The notes under the pieces: generated by a model
What the model saw: the letters and a program-made list of their open reading frames with translations, nothing else
Told to the model about the DNA's origin: nothing
The model's database searches: none
Source of the DNA: Pigoraptor chileana
Lineage: Eukaryota; Opisthokonta; Filasterea
DNA length: 24,216 bases
Assembly: GCA_943704495.1 (NCBI GenBank)
Contig: CALSCR010002303.1
Location: forward strand, 1-24,216
Direction of reading: 5' to 3'
Translations under genes and position numbers: made by a program
Part shown: in pieces, positions 1 to 9,632 of the stretch
Layout: every line of letters begins with the position of its first letter
Numbering within the stretch: position 1 is the first letter of the stretch

Positions 1-153
1 ATTGTGTGTGTGTGTGTGTGTGTGTATGTGTGTGTGTGTGTGTGTGTATTGTGTGTGTATTGTGTGTGTATGTGCGTGTGTTTGTGTGTGTGTGTGTGTG
101 CGTGTGTGTGTGTGTGTGTGTATGTGTGTGTGTGTGCGTGTGCGTGTGCGTGT
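1..153. repeat. (TG)n microsatellite at left edge
   Basis: An almost pure TG/GT dinucleotide tract with scattered C, A and TT interruptions. Read on the minus strand it is (CA)n and would lie downstream of, or in an intron of, the FBXW5-like gene. Cys/Val-repeat open frames across it are translation artefacts. Confidence 0.95.
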
Positions 154-315
154 CCAGGGGGGGGAGGGAGAGAGAACAGCACGCATGAGAAAGGGAAAGG
201 CGAAGCACTTTTCTACTAAGCACCTCTAAAATTCACGCAAACACTGGATCCCACAGCCTCCAATTCACCCCAAACAAAATAATACCGGGGGAAAGCGCGG
301 TAAATCAATTCCAAC

Positions 316-1070
316 CTAACGATGAAGGCGGAACGTCGCTATGGGACGAATAGCACTCCCACAGAATGGCGGTTCTGTCCTTGCTGCACGATGCAATGTA
401 GCGCCCGCCATTGGAAAAGGCCACGTGCAGAACCTCATCCGTGTGCTCCGCGAGGGTCTGTAGCGCACATAAACGCATGTGGCGTCAATCATATCCGGGA
501 GAAACAGACCAATCAGACGCGTGAGATGAGCAGAGCAGAGACCAACTTCCACACTCCACAGAACAGCATAAACAACAAGTTGATAAATCACCCACCTGTG
601 CGCACCCGCATATGGAAAATCTACTATATGGCAAACATCAGTATACCATGTTTGCACTACGCACGCATAATGAACACAATCACAAATAGCCTCACCTGAA
701 CAGTTCTCCTGGGAAGTGCATTGTGCAGCTTTCCATACTCTGCCCTCCATCCAACAGCGTGCGCGGGAAGTTTAACCTTCCTCACATCAAGCTTCCATCG
801 CCTACACAAGATGCCCTTCCAAAGCGACTCGTCAGTGCCCACCGCGTGCCATCCCTTGCACACGCGCACGACGCACCACGCAAGGTCTCGCGCGCCAACA
901 AACGAAAAAATGTGCAAAACCACCTCGTCAGGGAGCAGAAGCCAGTCGGGATGGTTTGCATCGAGGCTCTCAGAAGACCCGCGCAGTGAAGATAGCGATC
1001 GGTTGGACGCGCCTGATTTGCGGCCAAATGTTGCCTCCTGAAACGGATTCAGGGACTGCGAATGCACCAT
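316..1070 (-). CDS. FBXW5: FBXW5-like F-box/WD40 protein, 5' part (3' end not in window)
   Basis: Likely substrate receptor of an SCF (Skp1-Cullin-F-box) ubiquitin ligase; the F-box binds Skp1 and the WD40 propeller binds the substrate. Exon 1 runs 1070 to 696 (125 residues from the only ATG in this frame). Its F-box is at about residues 43-92, seen in LLLPDEVVLHIFSFVG and a later W-rich segment. The donor CAG|GTGAGG at 695 is phase 0. Exon 2 starts at 457 after CTACAG and reads TLAEHTDEVLHVAFS, then ASCSKDRTAILW: a first WD40 blade. F-box, short spacer, then 'EHTD-VLH-FS-G---ASCSKD' is the order and wording I know from FBXW5. The frame meets a TGA at 307-305, so either a weak donor near 316 (G|GTTGGA) leads to exons beyond the window or the copy is truncated. 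Family call fairly sure; 3' boundary unsure. Confidence 0.8.
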
Positions 1071-2811
1071 TGCGGCGGATGACACACAAAAGACCCCCAC
1101 TGACCGTATATTAGCGATTTCAGGCCTTATGTGAGTGAGTAGTCGCCATCAATTCGTCTCCCATTAAATTAAAGGGCGATGTAAACTATGAGCAAGCGAT
1201 GTTTGACAAGGGCAATAGATGGAGCATTGCAGGGATTGTGAACGTGCGTTTTTGGGCGTTTTGTTTTGTAGGACGCTTTGCAACAAAGCGGGTGAAATTA
1301 TCCCCCTTATTGTCTCTGGAGTGTGAAGAATGTCGTCGTGTTGGTATGACCGTGTGTGACTTATGCCGTGCGAGAAAGTGATGGAATAAAACCGGATGGA
1401 GACTGGCGGTCCTTTGCGTCGACACATCGTCAGTCCCACTCAGTAGTGCAACCGCAAAGTGATGCCGTCACGAGATCCATACAAACACTATCACGGAATT
1501 TTATGCGATGCAACCTGTCATCGGAAAACCGTCGGAAAACAGGGCCCGGAAAACAGTGGGGAGGCGAACGATATTTCCACATTAGGTTACGAATTTTCTA
1601 TTGAGCCTATTAATAGTCTTTTCGCAGTCCTCTGTCCGGTACTTTTTACCCTATGCCTCGCCCAGTCCAGCAACTCAGAGTGCTCAATTCTCGCCGGTTT
1701 TTCGCATCTCAGTACTGGCTTGCCGGCCCGTGTTGGACCGCGGCGCCCGCCGACCAGCCTGCCGAGAGTACTGACCGGCGTGTTCACCGCCATACCCACG
1801 CGGCCGGCACTGACCGACTCAGTGGCTTGCAATTGCCGAAGTCTAAGGCAGCAGTCGACGGCCGGGTCACTAACAACCGCCGAGGCGCCCGAGTGCTATC
1901 TCACTGACCGGGTCTCAGTAGAACGACACAAAGTGCTCAGTGCGGCGGTGCGACCGACTAAGCCACTAGGCTTCACATCCCATTTCACGGACTCTGCCGG
2001 CCGCCAGGACAACGCCCGGACCATTCTGCCATCAGAAAATCGGTTGCTAGTTGCGGCCGTGCCCGGCCGTGGCTGCCGTCGGGGCGGCGCAGCGGATCAG
2101 TTCAGTGGCCGGCGGGCATACGCCACTCCTTATCAGGCCTTCGATTCAATGCAATCCAATCTGTCAGTTATCAGGCAACTGATTCAGCGCCGGGTCAGTC
2201 ATTGATCATGCTTCAGTTGTGGATCAGCAATGATGGAGCACTGACGGCCGGGCAATTCGGCAGTATACGGAACCAGGGACGGAACGGTTCATTCCCCCAC
2301 GCAAGGGGTGCTTGAACTGGGCGCGGTGGGTAAATTGTGTCCAAATGGTGACAAATTTCAAATTAAACACGGCTGCCATTGCAATTGTGGAGCATGGCGA
2401 GGGACACGTGAGCACCCCTGGACCTGTCACACACCCGCTGGTTTGTGGTGACTGTCTCGAGCATGACACACACACACACTGTCTCGTGCGATAGCCCGCA
2501 AACGGGTGTGTGCGTGTGCGTGTGCCAGTATGGGCCGGAGTTGCCCGTCGGGACGTACTCACGTGCACGTTTGGGTTGTCAGTGTGGTGAGAGGTTGCAT
2601 TTACTGAAAAGATGTTAGGTACAGGGACCCTGAACATCTACCCCTCATTCCAGTACGTCGGAATGGCTTTCAACGCAAACACACAAACACACTTTTTCTT
2701 ACACGTTACTCTCATTTGAAAAAGAAAGGAGAAGAAAAAATTGCTCACAACAATCATCACCGACTTGGTTCGTACGATAACCTGCAGCTTGCTGAACACA
2801 CGCACATACCA
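1071..2811. other. Intergenic region with a GC-rich patch
   Basis: This stretch holds the 5' flank of the minus-strand FBXW5-like gene (from 1071) and no gene I can support. A 248-codon frame (1459-2205, plus) has no recognisable domain, has low-complexity-like composition and is overlapped by open frames on the other strand, so I do not call it. From about 1640 to 2290 the base composition becomes clearly more GC- and CpG-rich than the flanks, with words such as ACTGACCG and GCCGGC recurring irregularly. No coding or RNA signal is evident from 2290 to 2811. Confidence 0.6.
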
Positions 2812-2833
2812 CACACACACACACACACACACA

Positions 2834-2875
<42 letters not shown>

Positions 2876-2890
2876 CTCTGTCTCTCTCTC
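2812..2890. repeat. (CA)n(CT)n compound microsatellite
   Basis: A run of CA units passes directly into CT units with a few TTT interruptions, and is followed at once by the short tRNA-like repeat at 2891. The same CT tract plus repeat core arrangement recurs at 15449-15655 and 20086-20307. Confidence 0.95.
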
Positions 2891-2936
2891 TTGTGGAATC
2901 CATGGGCACAGCGCCTAAGACACTGACTTAAATCCT
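2891..2936 (+). repeat. Dispersed short repeat, copy 1 (tRNA-Leu-like core)
   Basis: A 46-bp unit starting TTGTGGAATC and ending GACTTAAATCCT. It matches the copy at 20262-20307 at 41 of 46 positions. The segment GCGCCTAAGACACTGACTT resembles the D-loop to anticodon-arm part of leucine tRNAs (compare AGTGGTTAAGGCGTTGGACTT, which is general family knowledge). The 3' half of a tRNA is absent, so this is not a working tRNA gene. It sits about 280 bp upstream of the histidine kinase start. Confidence 0.7.
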
Positions 2937-3028
2937 ATATATACATATATATATACATATATCGTATATCTCACTCTCTCACTCTATCTCTCACTCTCAC
3001 TCTATCTCTCTCTCTCTCTCTCTCTCAC
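2937..3028. repeat. (TA)n and degenerate CT/CACTCT tract
   Basis: TATATACATATA blocks followed by imperfect CTCTAT/CACTCT and pure CT units. It lies in the 5' flank of the histidine kinase gene, roughly 190 bp before its ATG. Confidence 0.9.
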
Positions 3029-3214
3029 AATAACCAGCCGCTTGATCGACCGTCACTCACTCTCCTCGAAATCGTCTATTTCCTCCGGGATACTGCAGCC
3101 ATGGAGCATTCAAGGACGTAATCGCTGGGTGTGCATCTCTCCCTATCCCAAGCACTGACGAATTATACACGAAGTCACATTTGGGAATAGAATCTGCCAT
3201 ACTCAATCAAACCA

Positions 3215-6172
3215 ATGGGGGTTTTGGCGGCTTTGCAAGTCAGCCACGAGGCGCTCAACTCGTCCCTCAGTGAGCTTCAACACACGCGCGATGCAAGTGG
3301 CTCTCTGGAGGGCCTCTACAATGTTGGAGCGGCCCTGTCGGCGTCCGTTGGCCAGCTTTCGAGATTCCTCTCTGCACGGCTTGACATATACAGCTTGGAT
3401 AATCGAGTCCATCCCTCTCTCACAGGCGTAATCTTGGCGTTGGAGTCGTCCAGATTGTCCGTGAATGTTGTCTGTGCCATCGCATTGAGTCAGCTGTCAA
3501 ATGATGCATTGGTCGTTCTTGGGCGCGATGCTGCGCTTGCTGCAATGAGACCCGCCACCCGCGCACTCGAGCTACTTGTGGAAGCCGTCATCCTGCCCCT
3601 CAGCGTTCAACCAACACAACACGTTGAAGATTATGTGCACGGAAGGACTGCCAGCGACGCCTACACTCCCACAAGTCTCGCATCTTCGCGACCAGATGGC
3701 GAAGGTGAGTGTGCCGACGGTCACAGTCACGCAGTCGACGAGCGCTCCGCGTCTCCGCCGCCGCACACGAATGACTCCCCACACGCCCACGAGGACGCGG
3801 ACACTTCTGGTGCAGTTTTGCGAAACGTAATCTACGGAATGAGCAGCCCGTTTGTGGGCGATGACGACAGCACCCCGCTGTGGTCGCTTCCCCCATGGCG
3901 CACACCACTACCGGTTCGCCGTCCCCACGAGCATCCGCGCTGTCTGTCTCGCCCCGACATCATCCCCGCAGTGGCTGATCGCACGAGCGGTGCCTCACAG
4001 GAGGGCGTGTCTGTGGATCCATTCATTCACGGATCCGCGGATGGATGTGTTGGTCGTTGGTGGTATGTCGATGGCGAGTTTTCGATGGATGTGTGTGCGA
4101 TGGCGCTGTTCTGCATCGACCGTCTCCCCCCCGGAGGTCTTTCGGGGTTCCTGTCGCTGCTCCTCGGCACATCCGTGTTGGACGGCATCCAGATGCAGCG
4201 GCTTCGTGCTCGATTCGACGCATCTCTCGCCAACGGCACGCCCCTCGGGGACATTTTCTGTCCAGTGGGTCTCACCGAAGAGCATTCTTACGTTTTGTGC
4301 CGCGGTGCGCCCATCTTCCACGAGTGCGATGTCGGGTGCGTGAATTTCATGGACGACTCCGGCAAATGCTCTGTTGGATCGCGGGTGGTGTGTGGTCTTG
4401 TCGGGTGGGTAGTGGACGTGACGGTGCTGATGAAGGCGGGATGCGACGACGCTGTTGGGCGCCACACGTGCGTGAAGAGGGCAGACTACGATCGCCTCCG
4501 CGCGGGAATCGAGGCGGCGTCTGTTGGCATCTGGTCGTTCATCGACAATCAAATACAATGGAACGTGCATGTGAGTTGCGGCATTGTGCTGGAGTTTGTC
4601 GGCTCTCCTTTGTATGTGTGTGTGTGTGTGTGTTGTTTGTTGTGTGTGTGTGTGTTGTGTGTGTTACTCGATACGTTCGCAATGACTATCCCTCGACTCG
4701 GCAGACCACACTCTGATCCTGCTTTCCCGTCATTTCTATATTTCTTATTGCACCGACAGACATGCCGCATGCACGGCTGCAGTGGACCCCCGGAGTCGTA
4801 TGAAGAGTACCTCAACTCGCTTCCTCCGTCGGCAAGAACGATTGTTTCGGAGAATGTGGCGCGTGCGTACGCAACTGGCGTGTATGAGGATATTGAACAC
4901 GAACTCTGGCACGAGGACGGCAAGAAAGTGCACGTGATGGCCATGGGGAAGGCGCTGCGGGGACCCGACGGCCGCGTGATTGGTGTGTCTCGGTGGTGCT
5001 CGTCCCTGTCTCTGTCTCTCTTTCTGATTATGATGATGTTGTTGTTATTGTTATTATTGTTGTTGCAGTTTGCTTTTTGTTGTTGTTTGTGTGCGTGTGT
5101 ATGCGTGTGTGTCTGTAGGTTATGTATGTAATTGGTGTGTGTTCTGCATAAATCGTCGAGTATTGCATGGCATTGAATGCGCTGGTTGAGATGACCTCTG
5201 TTTGTATTGTATGCGGATGTATGTGACACCAATTGCCTGTTTTACTTTCTTTGTATGATTGTAGTCCTGAGACATCCCTGACAAACTCGGAGGGTTTGCA
5301 TTTACACACTGCAAAAGTGTGTTTGTCAAGCAAAAATAGAGTTCGGTTGATATTGTTTGAATACTTTGTTTTGTTTTGGGAAACGGAATGGCATAACACA
5401 TTGCTCACTCACACTGCAATCAATACATTAATTGCTGTTTTCTGTCATGACGCACGCACACACACACACACAACACACCTTGCCACGTCTTATGACAGGC
5501 CTCTACGGCGCCATACTCGACATCACCGAAAAGAAAAACGTCGAGCTGCTGAGCCAACGACATGCTAAAATAAGGGCTGACTTTATTGCGAACATGTCAC
5601 ACGAGGTGAATGGGCACCATCAGTGTCCCTAACCCCTTACACACACACCACACACACACACACAACGCCACGTATGCTTCGCTATAAGAACGTAGGAGTC
5701 CCCCTTTAATGTATACTCTTGTGTGCGTGTTTGTGTCTGTATGTGTCTGTATGTGTGTGCATGTGTGCATGAGTGTGTGCATGTTACAAAAGGGGAACTC
5801 GCACTCACTTCTTCTGTTAACATACGTGTGCGCAGATCCGCACTCCCATGAATGGCGTCATTGCCGCGGCGGGACTCCTTCTGACAACAGAACTGACATC
5901 AGAGCAGCTTGAGTACGCCGAGGGTATCCGTACCAGCGGCGAGTTCCTACTTTCCATTGTCAACGACATTCTCGACTTCAGTAAAATCGAATCGGGTAAG
6001 TGGGTTGCGACTGCTGGGTCCGCCCGCGACTGCTGTGGTCGTGGATTTCATCCGCCGGCGTCGAAATTGGAATATGTTTGATTGACTCAACTCTCTGGGT
6101 GGTGTCGATAGCATCCCGTGTGTGTGTGTGTGTGTGTGGGCGGGTGGTGTGTGTGTGTGTGTGTGGGCGGGT

Positions 6173-6208
<36 letters not shown>

Positions 6209-8476
6209 GAAGCCGCATTGCCTCAGCCTTTAAATCACTGACTTGAATCACATCTGTGGAACTCCCATAATCACTCACCAGGAAAACTTGCTGTGGACAA
6301 GGCTCCCTTTTCAACAACAGAAGCGGTGATGACTTCTTTGGATCTTGTTGCATCACACCTCCGTCGCAAAAACGACTATGTTGAGCTCAAGTGGCACATC
6401 GCAAATGACGTTCCCGCGGTTGTTGTTGGCGATTCCACGCAGGCGAGTGGACAATCGCGTCCTCTGCATTTTATGTGTCTGTGTGTGCGTGTATGTGTGT
6501 TTATGTAATGACTGGAACAATGCATTCTTGCGACTAACAACGCACGTACTCCCGCCTCTCTCCTCCTGTTGGTATCCCACAGACACGGCAAATCCTTGTG
6601 AACCTCCTAAGCAACGCTATAAAGTTCACAAACAGAGGTGCGATCACACTGAGCGTGCGCGCCCTGACGTGCGTCGGTGCATATCACCCGTCGGCTTCAC
6701 CACGCCCCACGGGCACATACGGGTGTGGCTGTGTGGACTGCCCGTCATGCGCAGTGATGCCGCCTGGATCTCCCGTGTTTGACTGCGCCGCGTCGACGTC
6801 AACGGCATCATTGATGGGCACTGTCGACAGCTATGCTGCACGGGCTGTCGACGATTGCGGCAGTGCGATCATTGCGTGCGTCGCCTTTTCGGTTGCGGAT
6901 ACAGGCATTGGTATAGCTGCAGGCAGTCTCTCGAGCGTATTTGAGTCGTTTGTGCAGGCAGATGTCTCCACAACGCGGCGGTATGGGGGCACTGGGCTTG
7001 GCCTCGCGATATGTGCACGTCTGGCGCTGCTCATTGGGGGACGCATTGATGTCGTCAGCCAAGAGGGTCGAGGGTCCGTCTTTACGCTCTTTTGTCGCCT
7101 GCCTCTGACGTCTCTCACCGCAACGGCGTCGCCGTTGGATGGCGCTAATTTCGAACAGCAAGGAAGCGTTGCCGATGTTACGCGCACCGAGAGCGATGTA
7201 TCACGTGCCGAAACGAGCGATGCATCGCGACTTTCGAGGTCGAGCTCCGGGGGAGACGGGGCCTCTACTTCTCCGAGTCTGCGAGCGGGCGTGAGTCGGT
7301 CTGCGTGCGAAGGCACGCACACGACAACTGCAACGGGATCCACGTCGACGTCAACGGGACGTCACAGTGATTCCCACTCGGCTGTGACAAGCTATGGAGA
7401 TGACGCCACAGATGCTATAATGACGTCCGACCGCGCCCAACTGCAAGCGGCGGACACGTGCACGTACAAGAAGGAGCGGCTTTCGAATTCGCTGGACGAC
7501 ACATTGGCTGCGCGCCTTCCCGTGTCGATTCTTCTTGCGGAAGACAACGTTATCAATCAGCGTGTTGCGCTGCGCACACTCGAGAAGCTCGGGTATCGCA
7601 ATGTGGGCGTTGCGAAGGATGGACTTGAGGTGTTGCGTGCGCTTGGTCACGAAGACTATGCCGGTGATGCGCTGCAACACACGCGAGCGAACGACACAAA
7701 CTCCGACGCTGAGGCAGATGGAAGGGCCAGACGACCCCCGAAGTATGACATAATCTTGCTGGATGTGCACATGCCGAACATGGACGGATTGGGTGGGTGT
7801 GTGGATGTGGGTGTGGGTGTGTGTGTGTGTGTGTGTATATATATATGTGTCGTCGTGTCGTCTGAGACATTGTGGCAGTGTTCATATTGAATGCAACGTA
7901 CTGTGATTTTTTTGATTGGCGATCCTATAAATAATCAGCAACGTTTGCTTTGCTCACTCAATCCCAAAACTAACAACGACAGAGGCCGTGCGAATGATTC
8001 TAAAAAGGTATGTGTTCGTGGACCGCCGGTTGCATGCTGTGCTGTGTGTATTTGTGCATCGCTGTGTGCGCATGTGTGCGTGTGTGTGCGCATATGTGTT
8101 GTGTGTGAGTGAGCTGAGGTGAGCTGGGCTTGCAGCTGTCTTAGAAAACTCTACTGATATGTGCGTGTTTGTGTGCATGGTTCGTGTGCGTGTGTGTGCG
8201 TTGCGTGTACGTTGCGTGTGCGTGGGATCCTTGACTTTCGCTGACACATTGTCCATTTTCACTGCTCGCAGATGGCCCCGCAAGGAGGAACGCCCGCTGA
8301 TTGTTGCCATGACAGCGGCAGCCTTCGAGGCATCTGACCAAGAGGGATGCCTCAGTGAGTGCACACACAACCACACCACACAACCACACTCGCTCACACT
8401 TACTCACACTCACACACACATCACTCACTCACGCTTACACTCTCTCACACTCTCTCACTCACACTCTCACACACGG

Positions 8477-8515
<39 letters not shown>

Positions 8516-8837
8516 TTCCTGATTTGAACGAATCATCATGCAGATGGCTCTATCGCATGCTGATTGCCTGTCAAATCTATACCATGTCTTACATAATACG
8601 AAAGCCGTCCGTATGCAATCGATGTGACTCTGCAGAAATATTTTTCAACATTCTGCGGTCAGTTGTTTGTGGTTGCTGGACCGACGTGTGTGTTGACTCT
8701 TTTTCATTCTGCATAATGTTGTAACACGTGCAATGCAGGCGTTGGAATGGACGATTACGTGGCAAAGCCCTTCAAAATACAAGCAATACAGGTATGTGTG
8801 CTGTGTGCGTGTGCGTGTATTTATATATATATAATTT

Positions 8838-8870
<33 letters not shown>

Positions 8871-9166
8871 AGATTGATGTTTCTGTCTACATCTTCTTTC
8901 TGTTTCTCGCGCTCTCATTTACATGGGAGTTCCTGGGCATGGCGCCTACTACACTTCTTGAGTCAAACAACATCTCCCTCTCCCTCGCCCTCGCCCTCTC
9001 CCTCACCCTCTCCCTCACCCTAACCCTCACCCTCTCCCTTTCTCTCACCCTCTTCCCCGCATGACGATTGCATCGCATTCTACTCCAGGCGCTTCTCGAA
9101 AAGTGGGGTCCTCTTGCCCTCGATGCCGCCGCCACATTCGACAATGCAGAAATTGTTGCGAAGTAA
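3215..9166 (+). CDS. Hybrid histidine kinase (PAS-PAS-HisKA-HATPase-REC), 10 exons
   Basis: Soluble two-component phosphorelay kinase; no membrane segment seen, so probably a cytosolic sensor. Exons: 3215-4570, 4760-4982, 5499-5605, 5836-5995, 6282-6442, 6583-7792, 7983-8007, 8272-8354, 8739-8791, 9089-9166; phases join to 1151 residues. Residues 1-270 are unrecognised, with a Ser/Pro/His-rich linker. About 279-405 look PAS/PAC-like (ending [10 protein letters not shown]). A second PAS starts at IEAASVGIW (about 432) and ends AILDITEKK (about 539). HisKA carries ANMSHEIRTP with phospho-acceptor His561. HATPase has [10 protein letters not shown] (677), DTGIGI (775-780), FESFVQAD (789) and GGTGLGLA (804). 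After a Ser/Thr-rich linker, REC has Glu989/Asp990, acceptor Asp1063 in [12 protein letters not shown], Thr1095 and Lys1118. No HPt domain is present, so transfer needs a separate partner. Start: the first ATG of the open frame, context ACCAATGG. Confidence 0.9.
4571..4759 (+). other. Kinase intron 1 with (GT)n tract
   Basis: Begins GTGAGT at 4571 and ends CCGACAG at 4759, phase 0. It contains a GT/TTGT-rich run at about 4613-4664. It interrupts the second PAS domain between WNVH and TCRMHG. The frame happens to stay open through it, so a naive reading would include it; its low-complexity Val/Cys translation and the splice signals argue for removal. Confidence 0.8.
6118..6206. repeat. (GT)n microsatellite with GGGCGGGTG inserts in kinase intron 4
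   Basis: Long GT runs interrupted twice by the same GGGCGGGTGGTG word, so a roughly 40-bp unit is itself tandemly repeated. It lies inside the intron 5996-6281 of the histidine kinase gene. Just after it (6236-6265) are CACTGACTTGAATCA and CTGTGGAACTCC, fragments that resemble the dispersed tRNA-Leu-like repeat but in rearranged order. Confidence 0.85.
6443..6582 (+). other. GC-AG intron in the histidine kinase gene
   Basis: The donor reads CAG|GCGAGT rather than GT and the acceptor reads CCCACAG|ACACGG. Removing 6443-6582 joins GDSTQ to [12 protein letters not shown], exactly the GD-x(2)-RxRQIL-NLLSNA pattern expected in a histidine kinase ATPase domain, in phase 0. The nearest GT (GTGGAC, 6448) would add residues and break the frame. 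Confidence 0.8.
8393..8517. repeat. CACACT-rich and (TA)n tract in kinase intron 8
   Basis: Imperfect CTCACA/CTCTCACA units followed by a CATATATACATA block and a pure TA run, inside the intron 8355-8738 of the kinase gene. No other function is visible. Confidence 0.85.
8923..8970 (+). repeat. Divergent copy of the dispersed tRNA-Leu-like repeat
   Basis: Reads ATGGGAGTTCCTGGGCATGG then CGCCTACTACACTTCTTGAG. The GGAGTYC, GGGCA-GGCGCCTA and AC-CTTGAGTC words match the core at 2891-2936 in order, with substitutions. It lies in intron 9 of the histidine kinase gene (8792-9088). Assignment is by eye and less secure than for the two best copies. Confidence 0.45.
8971..9058 (+). repeat. CCCTCN hexamer array
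   Basis: About fourteen hexamer-like units of the form CCCTCT, CCCTCG or CCCTCA, with a single CCCTAA, ending just before the acceptor of kinase intron 9. The complementary G-rich strand has spaced GGG runs. The opposite-strand counterpart lies at 9966-10010. Confidence 0.85.
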
Positions 9167-9632
9167 TATCAGGCCCACGTGACCAGAATCCCTCGTAATG
9201 AGAGAGCATGAGAGAGCTTGACTCTTCAGATGGGCATCTGTAAATAGCGATGATACACTCTCCACAAGTGCTGATGTGGACGTTATAAATGAATGTCAGG
9301 TACCAGTCCTCTCAAATTTGGTCATTACATTGCAATGAGTGAGACATATGCTGCCGTTTTTTGGTGTTTTGTGGGATACGCATTCACACAATGCCGCGCA
9401 TATGCTACAATGATAACGACGCCGCAAAACGCGAAAAAGGAACAGTGTACGCATGCATGTATGTACACAAGGCCAAGAAAAAAAGAGAGGGAGAATGTAG
9501 GCTTCGTGTATGTTGGATGGATAGACAGAGATAAAGAGGTATATAGCGACGCGTAAAAAAGATAAACGGTGAGACAATTCACGCAAATATTCACACAGCA
9601 CACACACGCGCGCGCAGAGTCCGTGAGTACGT
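9167..9632. other. Intergenic spacer between convergent genes
   Basis: Separates the stop of the histidine kinase (plus) from the stop of CCDC113 (minus), so it should hold the 3' UTRs and poly(A) sites of both. I see no further gene; open frames here are short and unrecognised. A CA/CG-rich run lies at about 9592-9615. Confidence 0.6.

Noticed and set aside
1459-2205. 248-codon open frame on the plus strand in the intergenic region
   Set aside because: No recognisable domain, composition follows the GC-rich patch, and other open frames overlap it on both strands.
2891-2936. Functional tRNA-Leu gene
   Set aside because: Only a D-arm to anticodon-arm-like segment is present; there is no T-arm, acceptor pairing or B box, so I call it a repeat only.
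3995-4570. 191-codon minus-strand frame
   Set aside because: Shadow of kinase exon 1; the plus strand has the conserved domains and correct splice phases.
4549-5232. 227-codon minus-strand frame opposite the kinase
   Set aside because: It is antisense to kinase exons 1-2 and to the GT/TTG-rich introns; its Asn and His-Thr runs are translated simple repeats.
5120-5498. Open frames between 5120 and 5498 on both strands
   Set aside because: This is kinase intron 2 (4983-5498); removing it joins GRVI-G to [12 protein letters not shown] as expected for a PAS/PAC end.
8542-8720. Alternative kinase exon beginning ATGCAG|ATGGCTCTATCG
   Set aside because: It does not encode receiver-domain sequence; the exon at 8739 supplies [11 protein letters not shown] with the correct phase.
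8971-9058. Interstitial telomere sequence
   Set aside because: Only one CCCTAA unit occurs; the rest are CCCTCN, so it is better described as a hexamer array.
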